NCBI GenBank assembly: GCA_017743605.1
Contig: JAGHYO010000014.1
Span: 1 to 19,242, forward strand
DNA: 19,242 nucleotides
Reading direction: 5' to 3'
Source of the DNA: Thermoflexus sp.
GTDB taxonomy: Bacteria; Chloroflexota; Anaerolineae; Thermoflexales; Thermoflexaceae
The notes under the pieces are model-generated. The model was not told where the DNA came from. It did not search any database and saw nothing but the letters and a program-made list of their open reading frames with translations. The position numbers and the translations under genes are program-made. Shown in pieces: positions 12,401-19,242 of the stretch. Numbering within the stretch: position 1 is the stretch's first letter; every line of letters starts with the position of its first letter.

Positions 12401-15103
12401 ATGAGAGCACCAGCCATGAAGATCTGGCGAGAGCTTGGACTCCTCTCGATGAGCATAGGGCTTTTGGTCTGGTGGGAAGGAATCAGCCAACCCGGATGGC
12501 CTCGCGAGGGGGATGCGCTGCTTCATGGTTACCGGGCGCTGGAGATGGCTCGAATGTGGCAGGCAGGGGTTCTCTATCCACGCTGGGCGCCAGACCTGGC
12601 CGGAGGGGCAGGATATCCTCTTTTCGTGTTCCACGCTCCCTTGTTCCCCTGGTCTGTAGCTGCCCTGATCGTAGGGCTGGGCTTTCCTCTTGACCAAGCC
12701 ATGAAGGTGGTTCTGATGGGAGCCGCCTGGGTTGGCAGCGCAGGCGCTTATTGGCTTGCCCGGAGGTGGGGGCTCAGCCAAGCGGCATCCATGGTTGCAG
12801 GCCTGGCTTTCGGCTATATGCCCTTTCAACTCCAACAGAGCAACTATCCGCAGTATGTGGCCGTGAATCTCATCCCCTGGCTTCTCATCAGCATTGACTA
12901 CGCAATCCGCCAGGGTGGATTCCGGGCACGGAGCGGGCTGGCTGTGTCCACGGCTCTTCTGGGCCTCTGCCATAACTTAAGCGCTATGATGGGTTACTCG
13001 GTCGCCTTCGCCTACGCGCTTCTCGTGATCTGGAAGGAACGAGCCCCCGTTCGGCGCTGGGCGAAAGCCATGGCGGCCTTCATCATCGGTCTGGGAATGG
13101 CTCTCCCTTATCTGGGCCCATCCTTCACGGACATCGGCCTGGTTCATCTGGAGCGCGCCCGCACAGGCGTTTATGAGGCTACTCGTCACTTCCTGACCGT
13201 GCCGCGCCTCCTCTCAATGCCTCCGCTGCGAGACGAACGCTGGGGGAATCACCCTCACGTCCTGACCTTTGGTTTGCATCAGATGCTGCTTGCATTGCCA
13301 TCACTAAATGGAATCCTTCCATTTCGTCGACGGGCACGAAGACCGGAGAGGCTCTGGGGCTGGATCCTCCTGCTCATCCTGACCACTCTGATGCTTCCTG
13401 TCTCCTATCCTGTATGGGCGGCTTTGCCTTTCCTGCATTACATTCAGTTTCCATGGCGATGGTTAGGACCTGCAGGACTGATTATTGCTCTTCTGATCGG
13501 CTTGTCCATTGAGGATCTGAAGCCGGGACATCGATGGCCTTGCGCCTTTGCAGCCGCCCTGATTCTGATCCTGGGGGTGCTGGGACTGATTTATGATGGA
13601 GGATCTCGCCGCGCACTGGCCAATTCAACTTTAAAGGATTTGCATCGTTATGAGCAGGAGCAGCAGTACCCTGGACTTACCGCAACCGGCGAGTTGTTCC
13701 CCCGCTGGGTGGAAGGCTGGCCGGAGACGCCTCCCGATGTCGCCGCTGCGTACGCGCGAGGGGAAGAGCCCTCCCGCCTGGATCTCAACGCTCTTCCTCC
13801 TGGAGCCCAGGCGCGACTGCTCTATAAGGGCCCGCTCGACCAAGCCTGGGAAATCTCCAGCGCCCTCTCCTTCCCAGCTCGCTTCTGGATCCTCGGCTAC
13901 CCCGGCTGGCAGGTCCTCGTGAACGGGATGCCGATTTCAGCATGGGTTGAGGCTGGCACCGGATGGCTCCGGGCGGAGATGCCCGCTGGCGTCCATACTG
14001 TTCGCGTTCGATTCCAGAGCCGATGGCTCTGGCGACTTTTCGATCACGCTGCCCTTACCCTGTGGTCAGGATGGTCCGTGTGGGCAATCCTGAGAAAGGC
14101 TCAAAAGCAAAAGCGTAAGAGGGAAGAACGCCTTGCTTCGGCTGCTGACTTCGTACGCACGAATCCGGAGAGACCTCGACACTGGAGCGCCCGCGGCGCA
14201 TGTATCCTGTTCCTGGCCACCATTGGCTTTCATCTCCCATACCACCTCTGGTCCATGACTCGTGTGCCGCTGGATCGACCTCCAGGAGCCGATCTTTCTG
14301 TGCGCGCGGATTTCGAGGGCCAAGTGCGACTGGCGGGTTACTCCATCGAACGGTGGACCGTCCGCCCGGGTGAGATAGTTCTCCTTACGCTGTGGTGGCG
14401 TGCCCTCAGGACCCCAGATGAGGACGTGCACGTCTATGTTCATGGCATCCCCGCTGATCGTCCCCTTCTCTCCCTCCCTCAAGCCTTCCAGAGCGACCAC
14501 GTCCATCCTGGAGGCGTTCCTGCCCGACGCTGGGATCCCGAAAAACACTACCGAGACGATCACTATCTCAGGATCCCCGCAGATATCCGACCAGGGCCCT
14601 ACCGCATTCGTATAGGACTCTACAGCGGACCGGAGGGACGGCGTTGGCGGACAGCAGATGATGGATCTGATGGTATAGACTTGCCCTTTGTGCTGGTAGT
14701 CTCCCGCCCCCTTCCTCCCTGCTTCTCCGCCATTTCCTTCGGAGGGGTTCTTCTTCTGGAAGGATACGAACAACCGGGTTCTCTGCGCGCTGGACAACCC
14801 TTTACGCTCTGGTTCGGATGGCGGGCTCAGAGGTCGCTACTTCAGAATTACACGTTCTTCGTGCATCTACTGAATGAAAGGGGGGAGCTGATAGCCCAAC
14901 AGGACCTTCTCCAGCTCACTGCGCTGTGGCCGATGGGATCCCTGATCCCCCTCGGCGTCGATCTGCCTCCTCTTCCTCCGGGACGTTATCGAATCCGCAT
15001 CGGCTGGTATCTCTGGCCCTCCATGGAGCATCTTTCCGCACCGAGCCCTACCGGAAATGCCCCTTACTGGGAAACGCCCAATGCCTTAGAAGTGAAGCCT
15101 TGA
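12401..15103 (+). CDS. Large membrane protein, PTPS-related GT-C type (PF10131-like) with two beta-domains
   Basis: A 900-aa integral membrane protein. The N-terminus has the family pattern GDALLHGYRALEMARMWQAG (37-56), then YPRWAPDLAGGAGYPLF (59-75). This matches '6-pyruvoyl-tetrahydropterin synthase-related' membrane proteins, which are thought to be GT-C glycosyltransferases despite the name. Roughly a dozen helices lie in 12-396, with an external region at 400-540 containing FWILGYPGWQVLVNGMP (495-511), seen also in YfhO-like proteins. More helices follow near 548-563 and 600-615. Residues ~640-742 and ~780-870 form two beta-rich units like those of the preceding protein. The ATG at 12401 has no clear ribosome site; the ATG at 12416 has GATGAGAG 8 nt upstream and may be the true start. 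It closes the plus-strand run. Substrate unknown. Confidence 0.78.
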   Translation: MRAPAMKIWRELGLLSMSIGLLVWWEGISQPGWPREGDALLHGYRALEMARMWQAGVLYPRWAPDLAGGAGYPLFVFHAPLFPWSVAALIVGLGFPLDQAMKVVLMGAAWVGSAGAYWLARRWGLSQAASMVAGLAFGYMPFQLQQSNYPQYVAVNLIPWLLISIDYAIRQGGFRARSGLAVSTALLGLCHNLSAMMGYSVAFAYALLVIWKERAPVRRWAKAMAAFIIGLGMALPYLGPSFTDIGLVHLERARTGVYEATRHFLTVPRLLSMPPLRDERWGNHPHVLTFGLHQMLLALPSLNGILPFRRRARRPERLWGWILLLILTTLMLPVSYPVWAALPFLHYIQFPWRWLGPAGLIIALLIGLSIEDLKPGHRWPCAFAAALILILGVLGLIYDGGSRRALANSTLKDLHRYEQEQQYPGLTATGELFPRWVEGWPETPPDVAAAYARGEEPSRLDLNALPPGAQARLLYKGPLDQAWEISSALSFPARFWILGYPGWQVLVNGMPISAWVEAGTGWLRAEMPAGVHTVRVRFQSRWLWRLFDHAALTLWSGWSVWAILRKAQKQKRKREERLASAADFVRTNPERPRHWSARGACILFLATIGFHLPYHLWSMTRVPLDRPPGADLSVRADFEGQVRLAGYSIERWTVRPGEIVLLTLWWRALRTPDEDVHVYVHGIPADRPLLSLPQAFQSDHVHPGGVPARRWDPEKHYRDDHYLRIPADIRPGPYRIRIGLYSGPEGRRWRTADDGSDGIDLPFVLVVSRPLPPCFSAISFGGVLLLEGYEQPGSLRAGQPFTLWFGWRAQRSLLQNYTFFVHLLNERGELIAQQDLLQLTALWPMGSLIPLGVDLPPLPPGRYRIRIGWYLWPSMEHLSAPSPTGNAPYWETPNALEVKP

Positions 15104-15147
15104 ATCCCGGCCCGATAGGAGGTCTGTTGCTCGGCCGTCCCCATTCT

Positions 15148-15486
15148 CTAATTGGACGAGAACAGAGACCCGCCTCCCCGGGCAAGCGACCATCCTAACT
15201 GCTGGAGGATGAGCGCTCGCAGGGACGCAAGGCTTTCCTCATTGCGTCGCCGCATCTCCTCGAATTCAGCCTCCAGCTGGGCCAGGCGCTCCTCCATCCG
15301 ATACCGGGCCTCCTCCAGCTCCGCCATCCGCTCCTCCAGCATCCGCAAGCGAACGGAGGAGGTCACCATCCATTGATAGAAATTCCGGATCAGATCCACC
15401 AACGCCCTCACATCCACCGACTCCGGATCCGATTCCAGACGGCGCAGAAACGCATCCAGCTCCTCCAGCCCATGATCCATCGCCAT
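15148..15486 (-). CDS. Small coiled-coil protein, function unknown
   Basis: A 112-aa, highly charged protein. The N-terminal third (LEELDAFLRRLE, VDVRALVDLIRNFYQWMV) looks helical and amphipathic. Residues about 45-95 form a heptad-rich coiled coil dense in Glu, Arg and Leu (RMLEERMAELEE, RMEERLAQLEAEFEEMRRR). No signal peptide or membrane helix is seen. The ATG at 15484-15486 is chosen because GGAGG lies 9 nt upstream; a longer frame to 15558 would begin before that signal and near the -10 box. It is monocistronic on the minus strand, between the GT-C genes and the divergent GT4 gene. A structural, adaptor or regulatory role is possible; I do not recognise a family. Confidence 0.72.
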   Translation of the reverse strand: MAMDHGLEELDAFLRRLESDPESVDVRALVDLIRNFYQWMVTSSVRLRMLEERMAELEEARYRMEERLAQLEAEFEEMRRRNEESLASLRALILQQLGWSLARGGGSLFSSN

Positions 15487-15547
15487 TTCCTCACACCTCC
15501 ACATGTGAAATTCAGCGGTCAGGCCGGTGTGTCCCCCAGCCCTCTCA

Positions 15548-15553
15548 ATTATA
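15548..15553 (-). promoter_or_regulatory. -10 TATAAT for the coiled-coil gene
   Basis: A consensus TATAAT reads on the minus strand 62 bp before the proposed start codon, giving a leader of about 55 nt that includes the GGAGG. No good -35 is seen at 16-18 bp. Confidence 0.45.
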
Positions 15554-15618
15554 GCCACCCGGCTTCCCGGCTATGAAGGGTCCCACACCAGGAAGAGGGC
15601 GCCGACCCTTACCGAAAG

Positions 15619-15624
15619 TAAAAT
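15619..15624 (+). promoter_or_regulatory. -10-like TAAAAT before the GT4 gene
   Basis: TAAAAT lies 47 bp before the GT4 ATG in the divergent intergenic region. The -35 region is poor. The gene must have a promoter here because its neighbour runs the other way, so this is a fair but weak candidate. Confidence 0.3.
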
Positions 15625-15671
15625 GAACAGGCCCGAAGCGACCGACTCTTAGCAAGCCTTGCTCGGAAACC

Positions 15672-16823
15672 ATGCGGGTGATCCATTTATACAAGGACTA
15701 CTTCCCGATCCTCGGGGGGATCGAGAACCACATCCGGTTCCTGGCGGAAGCCCAGGCCCGATCCGGTCTGGAGGTCATCGTCCTAGTGACCTCTCCCACG
15801 GGCCGGACCCAGGAGATCGGGGAGGGAAACCTGCGGGTGCTGAAGGCCGGGCGCTGGCTCACCGTCTCCTCTACCCCCTTAAGCCCCGTCTTCTTCCTGC
15901 ACGCCCAGCGTCTTCTGCCTCGCTGCGATCTGGTGCACCTGCATCATCCTTACCCGCCAGCGGAGCTTGCCTACCTGCTGATCGGAGCGGGGATCCCTGC
16001 GATCATGACCTACCACAGCGATATTGTGCGCCAGCGCTTAGGAGGGCGGCTCTACCGACCGCTGCTCTACCGGGTGCTCTCCCAGGTCACCCGCATCCTG
16101 GTCACCAGCCCCGTCTATCTGGAGACCTCCCCTCACTTGCAAGCCTTCCGCGAAAAATGCCGCGTGGTTCCCCTGGGCATCGACCTTGCCCGCTTTCTCT
16201 CCGCTCCTCCCGATGCAACGTGGGCCCTGCGCGCCTCCTGGTGCGCGACACCACAATACCCCCACGTGCTTTTCGTGGGCCGCCTGCGGTATTACAAGGG
16301 GATTGAGACCCTGCTTCACGCCTTGAGGCGCCTGCCGGATGTGCACGCCACCATCGTGGGGACCGGACCGATGGAGCGGCGGTGGCGCGCCCTGACGCAA
16401 GATCTAGGGCTTTCCCATCGCGTGCATTTCCTCGGAGACATCCCGGACGCCCAGCTGCCCCTGCTTTATCACGCGGCGGACCTCTTTGTGTTGCCGGCCA
16501 GCGCGCGGGCGGAGGCGTTCGGGACCGTGCTGCTGGAGGCAATGGCCGCCGGCCTGCCGGTGATCACCACCGACATCGGGACGGGGACCCGCTGGGTGGT
16601 CGGCGAGGCGGGATGGGTGGTGCCTCCCCGGGATCCGGAAGCCCTGGCCACTGCCATCGGCGAGATCCTTGGGGATCCCGTCACCGCCCGGGCGCGCGGC
16701 GTGCAGGGCCGAGAGCGGGTTCGAGCGCACTTCACCCTGGAGAAGATGGTCGAGAACGTGATGGCGGTTTACCAGGAGGTCCTCCACCAGGCCCATCCCC
16801 AGAGGGCCAGCCCCAACCCGTAA
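15672..16823 (+). CDS. Family 4 glycosyltransferase (GT-B, mannosyl/glucosyl type)
   Basis: A 383-aa retaining GT-B glycosyltransferase of the cytoplasmic membrane face. The acceptor domain starts MRVIHLYKDYFPILGGIENH, with the GGIE loop at 15-18. Then come HLHHPYP (89-95) and TYHSDIVRQR (113-122), and the linker PLGIDLARF (167-175). The donor domain has FVGRLRYYKGI (201-211), GTGPMERR (230-237) and the E-x7-E motif with E281 and E289 in EAFGTVLLEAMAAGLPV. Length is normal. The ATG has only a weak GGAA upstream. It is not in an operon with the 3696-15103 genes but fits the same surface-glycan theme. The 3' end overlaps the opposing membrane-protein gene by 55 bp. The sugar and acceptor are not predictable from sequence. 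Confidence 0.93.
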   Translation: MRVIHLYKDYFPILGGIENHIRFLAEAQARSGLEVIVLVTSPTGRTQEIGEGNLRVLKAGRWLTVSSTPLSPVFFLHAQRLLPRCDLVHLHHPYPPAELAYLLIGAGIPAIMTYHSDIVRQRLGGRLYRPLLYRVLSQVTRILVTSPVYLETSPHLQAFREKCRVVPLGIDLARFLSAPPDATWALRASWCATPQYPHVLFVGRLRYYKGIETLLHALRRLPDVHATIVGTGPMERRWRALTQDLGLSHRVHFLGDIPDAQLPLLYHAADLFVLPASARAEAFGTVLLEAMAAGLPVITTDIGTGTRWVVGEAGWVVPPRDPEALATAIGEILGDPVTARARGVQGRERVRAHFTLEKMVENVMAVYQEVLHQAHPQRASPNP

Positions 16824-17389
16824 AGCGGAAGCCCCCAGCCCACATTCGGCGGGATCTGGAGATGTTCGCCCCAGAGCCTCCACGCCTGCACCAGCTCCGG
16901 CCCGGTGATCCCCAGGACAGCGGGGGGCAGAGCCAGGGCCACCCGGCGGCGCCAAGGGACAGGCCAGAGAGGCAGCGATGCGACGAGGCAGGCAGCCATC
17001 AGGCCGCCGATGAAACCGCCTCGCCCTTCAATGGACCAGGGGTTCAAGAGCTCCGGGTAAGGAGGCCATGTAGCCAGCGGCCACAGGAGGGCGAGGAGCC
17101 AGAGGAACCCCCGCGGGGAGGCCCGTAACCTTCGCTCCGGACCCAGCGATAGGAGGGCAAGGCCGAGGGCAAGACCCCATAGAGGCATCCACAGACGCTC
17201 CCGGACCAGAGGCCCATAACCGGCCCGCTGGAAGAAAACCAGGAAATGGGGCAGATCGAACCCGGAGAACGTCAACCCAGCTGTTGAGCCCTCCACCCAC
17301 GGAGCCCAGTAACCGGCCAGCATCAACCCCCAAGCGATCCATGCGAGAAAGCGGGCAGAAACGCTGGACGATGCGCCGGAGCGTGTCAT
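16769..17389 (-). CDS. Integral membrane protein, function unknown
   Basis: A 206-aa Trp- and Leu-rich protein with five or six predicted membrane helices, at about 13-30, 66-82, 94-108, 124-143, 149-160 and 181-202. A loop between the first two helices contains GFDLPHFLVFFQRAGYGPLV, and a Pro-rich loop WPPYPELLNPW follows the third. I recognise no catalytic motif or family. The ATG at 17387-17389 has GGGGGAG close upstream, with a short gap of about 3 nt. Its last 55 bp overlap the 3' end of the GT4 gene on the other strand. A 52-aa membrane protein lies 39 bp upstream on the same strand, so the two are probably co-transcribed. Confidence 0.68.
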   Translation of the reverse strand: MTRSGASSSVSARFLAWIAWGLMLAGYWAPWVEGSTAGLTFSGFDLPHFLVFFQRAGYGPLVRERLWMPLWGLALGLALLSLGPERRLRASPRGFLWLLALLWPLATWPPYPELLNPWSIEGRGGFIGGLMAACLVASLPLWPVPWRRRVALALPPAVLGITGPELVQAWRLWGEHLQIPPNVGWGLPLYGLGLALWGWAWWRTSW

Positions 17390-17428
17390 TCACTCCCCCT
17401 CCACTGCTTGGAGATTGTGGCGATGGGC

Positions 17429-17587
17429 TCATGGGGTGGGCAGGAACAGCGGGAAAGGCGTTGGCGTCGGCGGAGGCGGCGGGGCGCTGGTGATCAAGCT
17501 GGTCAGGATCAGACTGATCACCGCCAGGATCGCCAGGATGATGAACAGCGTTTGTTGCCATGGGCGTGCGCGCGGACGACGAGCCAT
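17429..17587 (-). CDS. 52-aa single-helix membrane protein with Pro/Thr tail
   Basis: A short protein with an Arg-rich start MARRPRARPWQQ, one hydrophobic helix at about 14-34 (TLFIILAILAVISLILTSLI), and an exposed tail APPPPPTPTPFPLFLPTP. The charge pattern predicts the N-terminus inside and the tail outside. GAGG sits 4 nt before the ATG, with GAGGGG further up, and TGA lies just upstream in frame. It is 39 bp before the 206-aa membrane protein on the same strand. The helix, the tail and the ribosome site make it more convincing than the competing frame over the same DNA. No function is known. Confidence 0.6.
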   Translation of the reverse strand: MARRPRARPWQQTLFIILAILAVISLILTSLITSAPPPPPTPTPFPLFLPTP

Positions 17588-17674
17588 TGAGCCTCACACC
17601 CCTCGAGATATTCCACGAAGTCTTGCGGGAATTCTTGGTATAACAGGATCAGCGTCCTCGCGTTCACGCCCATT

Positions 17675-17682
17675 ATTATAAT
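17675..17682. promoter_or_regulatory. Overlapping divergent -10 boxes (ATTATAAT)
   Basis: TATAAT reads on the plus strand at 17677-17682 and on the minus strand at 17675-17680. The plus box is 76 bp before the ABC permease start and the minus box is 88 bp before the 52-aa protein start. Neither has a clear -35. It is the only AT-rich core in the divergent intergenic region. Confidence 0.45.
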
Positions 17683-17758
17683 CGAGGTTCGTTTCGGGGC
17701 TCTCAGCCAAGACATCGGATCGGTCCCTCATCTCATTCAAGCAAAGAAGGCATAGGAG

Positions 17759-18511
17759 ATGCCGCGTCGCGGCGAAGTGTTACTGGCCATGGGAGTGTTA
17801 CTTGTCCTCTGGCATATCCTGGCGGCGCTGGTCCAGGGTCCCATCCTGCCCGCCCCGTTCACGGTAGGGATCGCTCTGGTGAGGGGTTTCCAAGGAGAGC
17901 TGGGATGGCACTTCCTGGCCAGCGCCGGGCGGGTGATCATCAGCATCCTCCTCTCGATCGCCACGGCAGCTCCTCTGGGGTTGCTCTTGGGACTCAGCCC
18001 CGGGCTGCACCGGCTGGTTTCTCCTTTCTTGTATCTGCTGTATCCGATCCCCAAGGTCGTGCTGGTGCCGATCCTCATCCTCTTCTTTAGGGTCGGGGAC
18101 CTGGCCAAGATTCTCCTCATCTATCTGATCCTCTTCTTTCAGTTCTTTCAGATCCTGGTGCTGGTCCGGGATGCAGCGGCGGGCCTGCGGCCGGAGTTGC
18201 TTCTCTCCGTCCGCAGCCTGGGAGCGGGTCGGCGGGCTCTTTTCTGGTTTGTTTACCTGCCCGCCTCCCTGCCGGCCATCCTCACCGCGGTGCGCCGGAG
18301 CATCGGCACCGCAGTGGCCGTGCTATATCTGAGCGAGCTCCTGGCCACCCGTTACGGGCTGGGCTACTACATTTACATCCAGGCCAGCACGTTTTTTGAC
18401 TATCCGGCAATGTATGGCGGGATCGTGCTGATGAGCGGGATGGGACTGGCCCTGTATCTGATCGTGGACGCCCTGGAGCGGCGCTGGTGTCGTTGGCAGT
18501 TTGTCTCATAG
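17759..18511 (+). CDS. ABC transporter permease, SsuC/TauC/ThiX type
   Basis: A 250-aa inner-membrane importer subunit of the BPD_transp_1 family, used in uptake of sulfonates, nitrate, thiamine precursors and similar small molecules. It has about six helices, with LPAPFTV (30-36) after the first, as is common in this group. YPIPKVVLVPILILFFRVGD (95-114) is the conserved family stretch. The EAA-like cytoplasmic loop, which contacts the ATPase, is SVRSLGAGRRALFWFVYLPAS (150-170). SELLATRYGLGYYI (192-205) is also diagnostic. AAGG lies 8 nt before the ATG and AGGAG directly abuts it. Neither ATPase nor substrate-binding protein is in the window. The only downstream neighbour is the damaged prsW-like gene, so the partner genes must lie elsewhere or have been lost. 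Substrate cannot be inferred. Confidence 0.9.
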   Translation: MPRRGEVLLAMGVLLVLWHILAALVQGPILPAPFTVGIALVRGFQGELGWHFLASAGRVIISILLSIATAAPLGLLLGLSPGLHRLVSPFLYLLYPIPKVVLVPILILFFRVGDLAKILLIYLILFFQFFQILVLVRDAAAGLRPELLLSVRSLGAGRRALFWFVYLPASLPAILTAVRRSIGTAVAVLYLSELLATRYGLGYYIYIQASTFFDYPAMYGGIVLMSGMGLALYLIVDALERRWCRWQFVS

Positions 18512-18533
18512 ACGGCATCCGGAGATGGGGGCG

Positions 18534-19222
18534 ATGATCGGGCTGGCGCTCCTTCTGAGTTATCTTCCCATGGTGGGTTATGCACTTTTCATATGGTGGC
18601 TGGATCGGTATGAGAAGGAGCCGCTCCGGCTGGCCTCCACAGCCTTTTTATGGGGAACGCTCCCGGCCATCCTGATCGCACGGATGGCGGAAGCGGCCCT
18701 GGAGCCTCCCCTCGAGGAGGGGCTGGAGAGAGATCTGATCTCCAGCGGTCTGATCGCTCCCTTTGCCGAAGAGACCACCAAGCCTTCCATAATGGAGTGC
18801 TGACCTTCGTCAGCCATCTGAGGGATGAGGGAAGCGTCCTGGTGGGTTGCCTCACAGTTATAGCAGGAGACTGGATGGGGGCGCTGTTGGTGTTCGCCCT
18901 GGGGCTATGGGGGCTGTATCGAGAACGTCTCTGGATCACATGGTATCTTGGGAAGGAGGTCGAACGCGGAACCTTGCCTCCAGCGGTCTATCAGGAGTGT
19001 CGCTCAGCGTGGCGGCGGGGGTTCCGGCGGTGGGGCGCTCTGTTGCGAGGAGACTGGCAGGAATGGAAGCGATTGGGGGATCTATATGGAGCGGCCATCG
19101 AGCTGGCCTTCCGTCAGCATCAGCGGCTTGCGTTGGGGGAACAACGCTGGGAGAAGGAAATCGCACGCCTTCGGGAGAGGATCCGAGCCCTGACCGCTCC
19201 TTCAAGGATAGGGGATCCATAA
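18534..19222 (+). pseudogene. prsW: PrsW-like intramembrane protease gene, internal deletion and frameshift
   Basis: From the ATG at 18534 (GGAG 9 nt upstream) the frame begins with a membrane helix, then WWLDRYEKEPLRL and FLWGTLPAIL, then APFAEETTK. These are the usual N-terminus and first catalytic motif (EExxK) of PrsW-type metalloproteases. After the Lys the frame runs SIMEC and stops at 18801-18803. In another plus frame from about 18784 the C-terminus resumes with FHNGVLTFVSHL, a helix, and a soluble coiled tail ending at 19222. The expected middle part is absent: DDVLDG-like, GF-x-x-TEN and GHA-x-x-TG segments (family knowledge), well over 100 residues. Lys and the last His-Asn motif are now joined directly, out of frame. 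The product cannot be an active protease. A TTG start at 18501, overlapping the permease, is possible but less likely. Confidence 0.8.
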
Positions 19223-19242
19223 AAAGCCGCAGGTGTCCATCA

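Noticed and set aside
14066..14797. 243-codon open frame on the minus strand
   Set aside because: Antisense to the second GT-C protein across its first beta-domain; no recognisable product.
2851..15514. 12-bp word GAATTTCACATG at 2853 (plus) and near 15514 (minus)
   Set aside because: A shared 12-mer between two places in 19 kb is expected by chance several times over, and the flanks do not match.
16382..17128. 248-codon plus-strand frame
   Set aside because: Out of frame with the end of the GT4 gene and antisense to the 206-aa membrane protein; Gly/Pro/Arg-rich shadow translation.
17518..17715. Minus-strand frame with the segment TLILLYQEFPQDFVEYLEG
   Set aside because: The segment looks protein-like, but the frame ends in Arg/Ser-rich shadow sequence, lacks a good ribosome site, starts on top of the -10 box and conflicts with the better-supported 52-aa protein.
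1..19242. CRISPR array, insertion sequence, attachment site or replication origin
   Set aside because: No regularly spaced repeats, transposase-like frame, terminal inverted repeats with target duplications, or DnaA-box cluster was seen.
19223..19242. Last 20 bp after the prsW-like remnant
   Set aside because: Too short to support any feature; no hairpin or start signal can be judged.

Overview
The window looks like a stretch of chromosome from a GC-rich, probably thermophilic member of the Chloroflexota (Anaerolineae/Thermoflexia-like). This is an inference from protein style, not a database match: large GT-C membrane proteins with beta-rich tails, a Pro-Ala-linked membrane cytochrome c, a PrsW-like protein beginning with an LDRYEKEP-type motif, and short Pro/Thr-tailed membrane proteins. 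No phage, integrase, IS element or CRISPR array was seen.

Left block (1-3560, all minus strand). A tRNA-Arg with the unusual anticodon GCG has its own clear promoter and lies just upstream of argS, which runs off the left edge. A GC hairpin separates the two. Upstream is a two-helix membrane cytochrome c with its own promoter. The roughly 900 bp before the next plus-strand gene hold a decayed locus: the N-terminus of a GH130 glycoside phosphorylase/hydrolase abutting the C-terminus of a glycosyltransferase-associated (alpha/alpha)6-type domain. The remnant has in-frame stops and frameshifts, and an inverted repeat sits at the join.

Middle block (3696-15103, all plus strand, short gaps). The order is rmd, gmd, a phosphomannomutase/phosphoglucomutase, a TatD-family hydrolase, a long-chain polyprenyl diphosphate synthase, a GT2 glycosyltransferase and two large GT-C membrane proteins. 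The first three genes fit mannose-6-P to mannose-1-P and GDP-mannose to GDP-4-keto-6-deoxymannose to GDP-D-rhamnose; the guanylyltransferase step is not in the window. The downstream transferases could use such sugars for a surface glycan. The two GT-C proteins belong to different families but share a C-terminal pair of similar beta-rich domains, and part of this stretch is visibly AT-richer than its neighbours.

Right block (15148-19242). A small coiled-coil protein (minus) is divergent from a GT4 glycosyltransferase (plus). The GT4 gene converges on, and overlaps by 55 bp, a minus-strand membrane protein preceded by a 52-aa single-helix protein. Divergent from these is an SsuC/TauC-type ABC permease without its partner subunits, followed by a prsW-like gene that has lost its catalytic core and is frameshifted.

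Best leads: the GH130/epimerase-like deletion remnant, the tRNA-Arg(GCG)/argS pair together with an apparent ~100-residue insertion in ArgRS, and the tandem beta-domain shared by the two GT-C proteins. I see no clearly new multi-gene defence or mobile system here.
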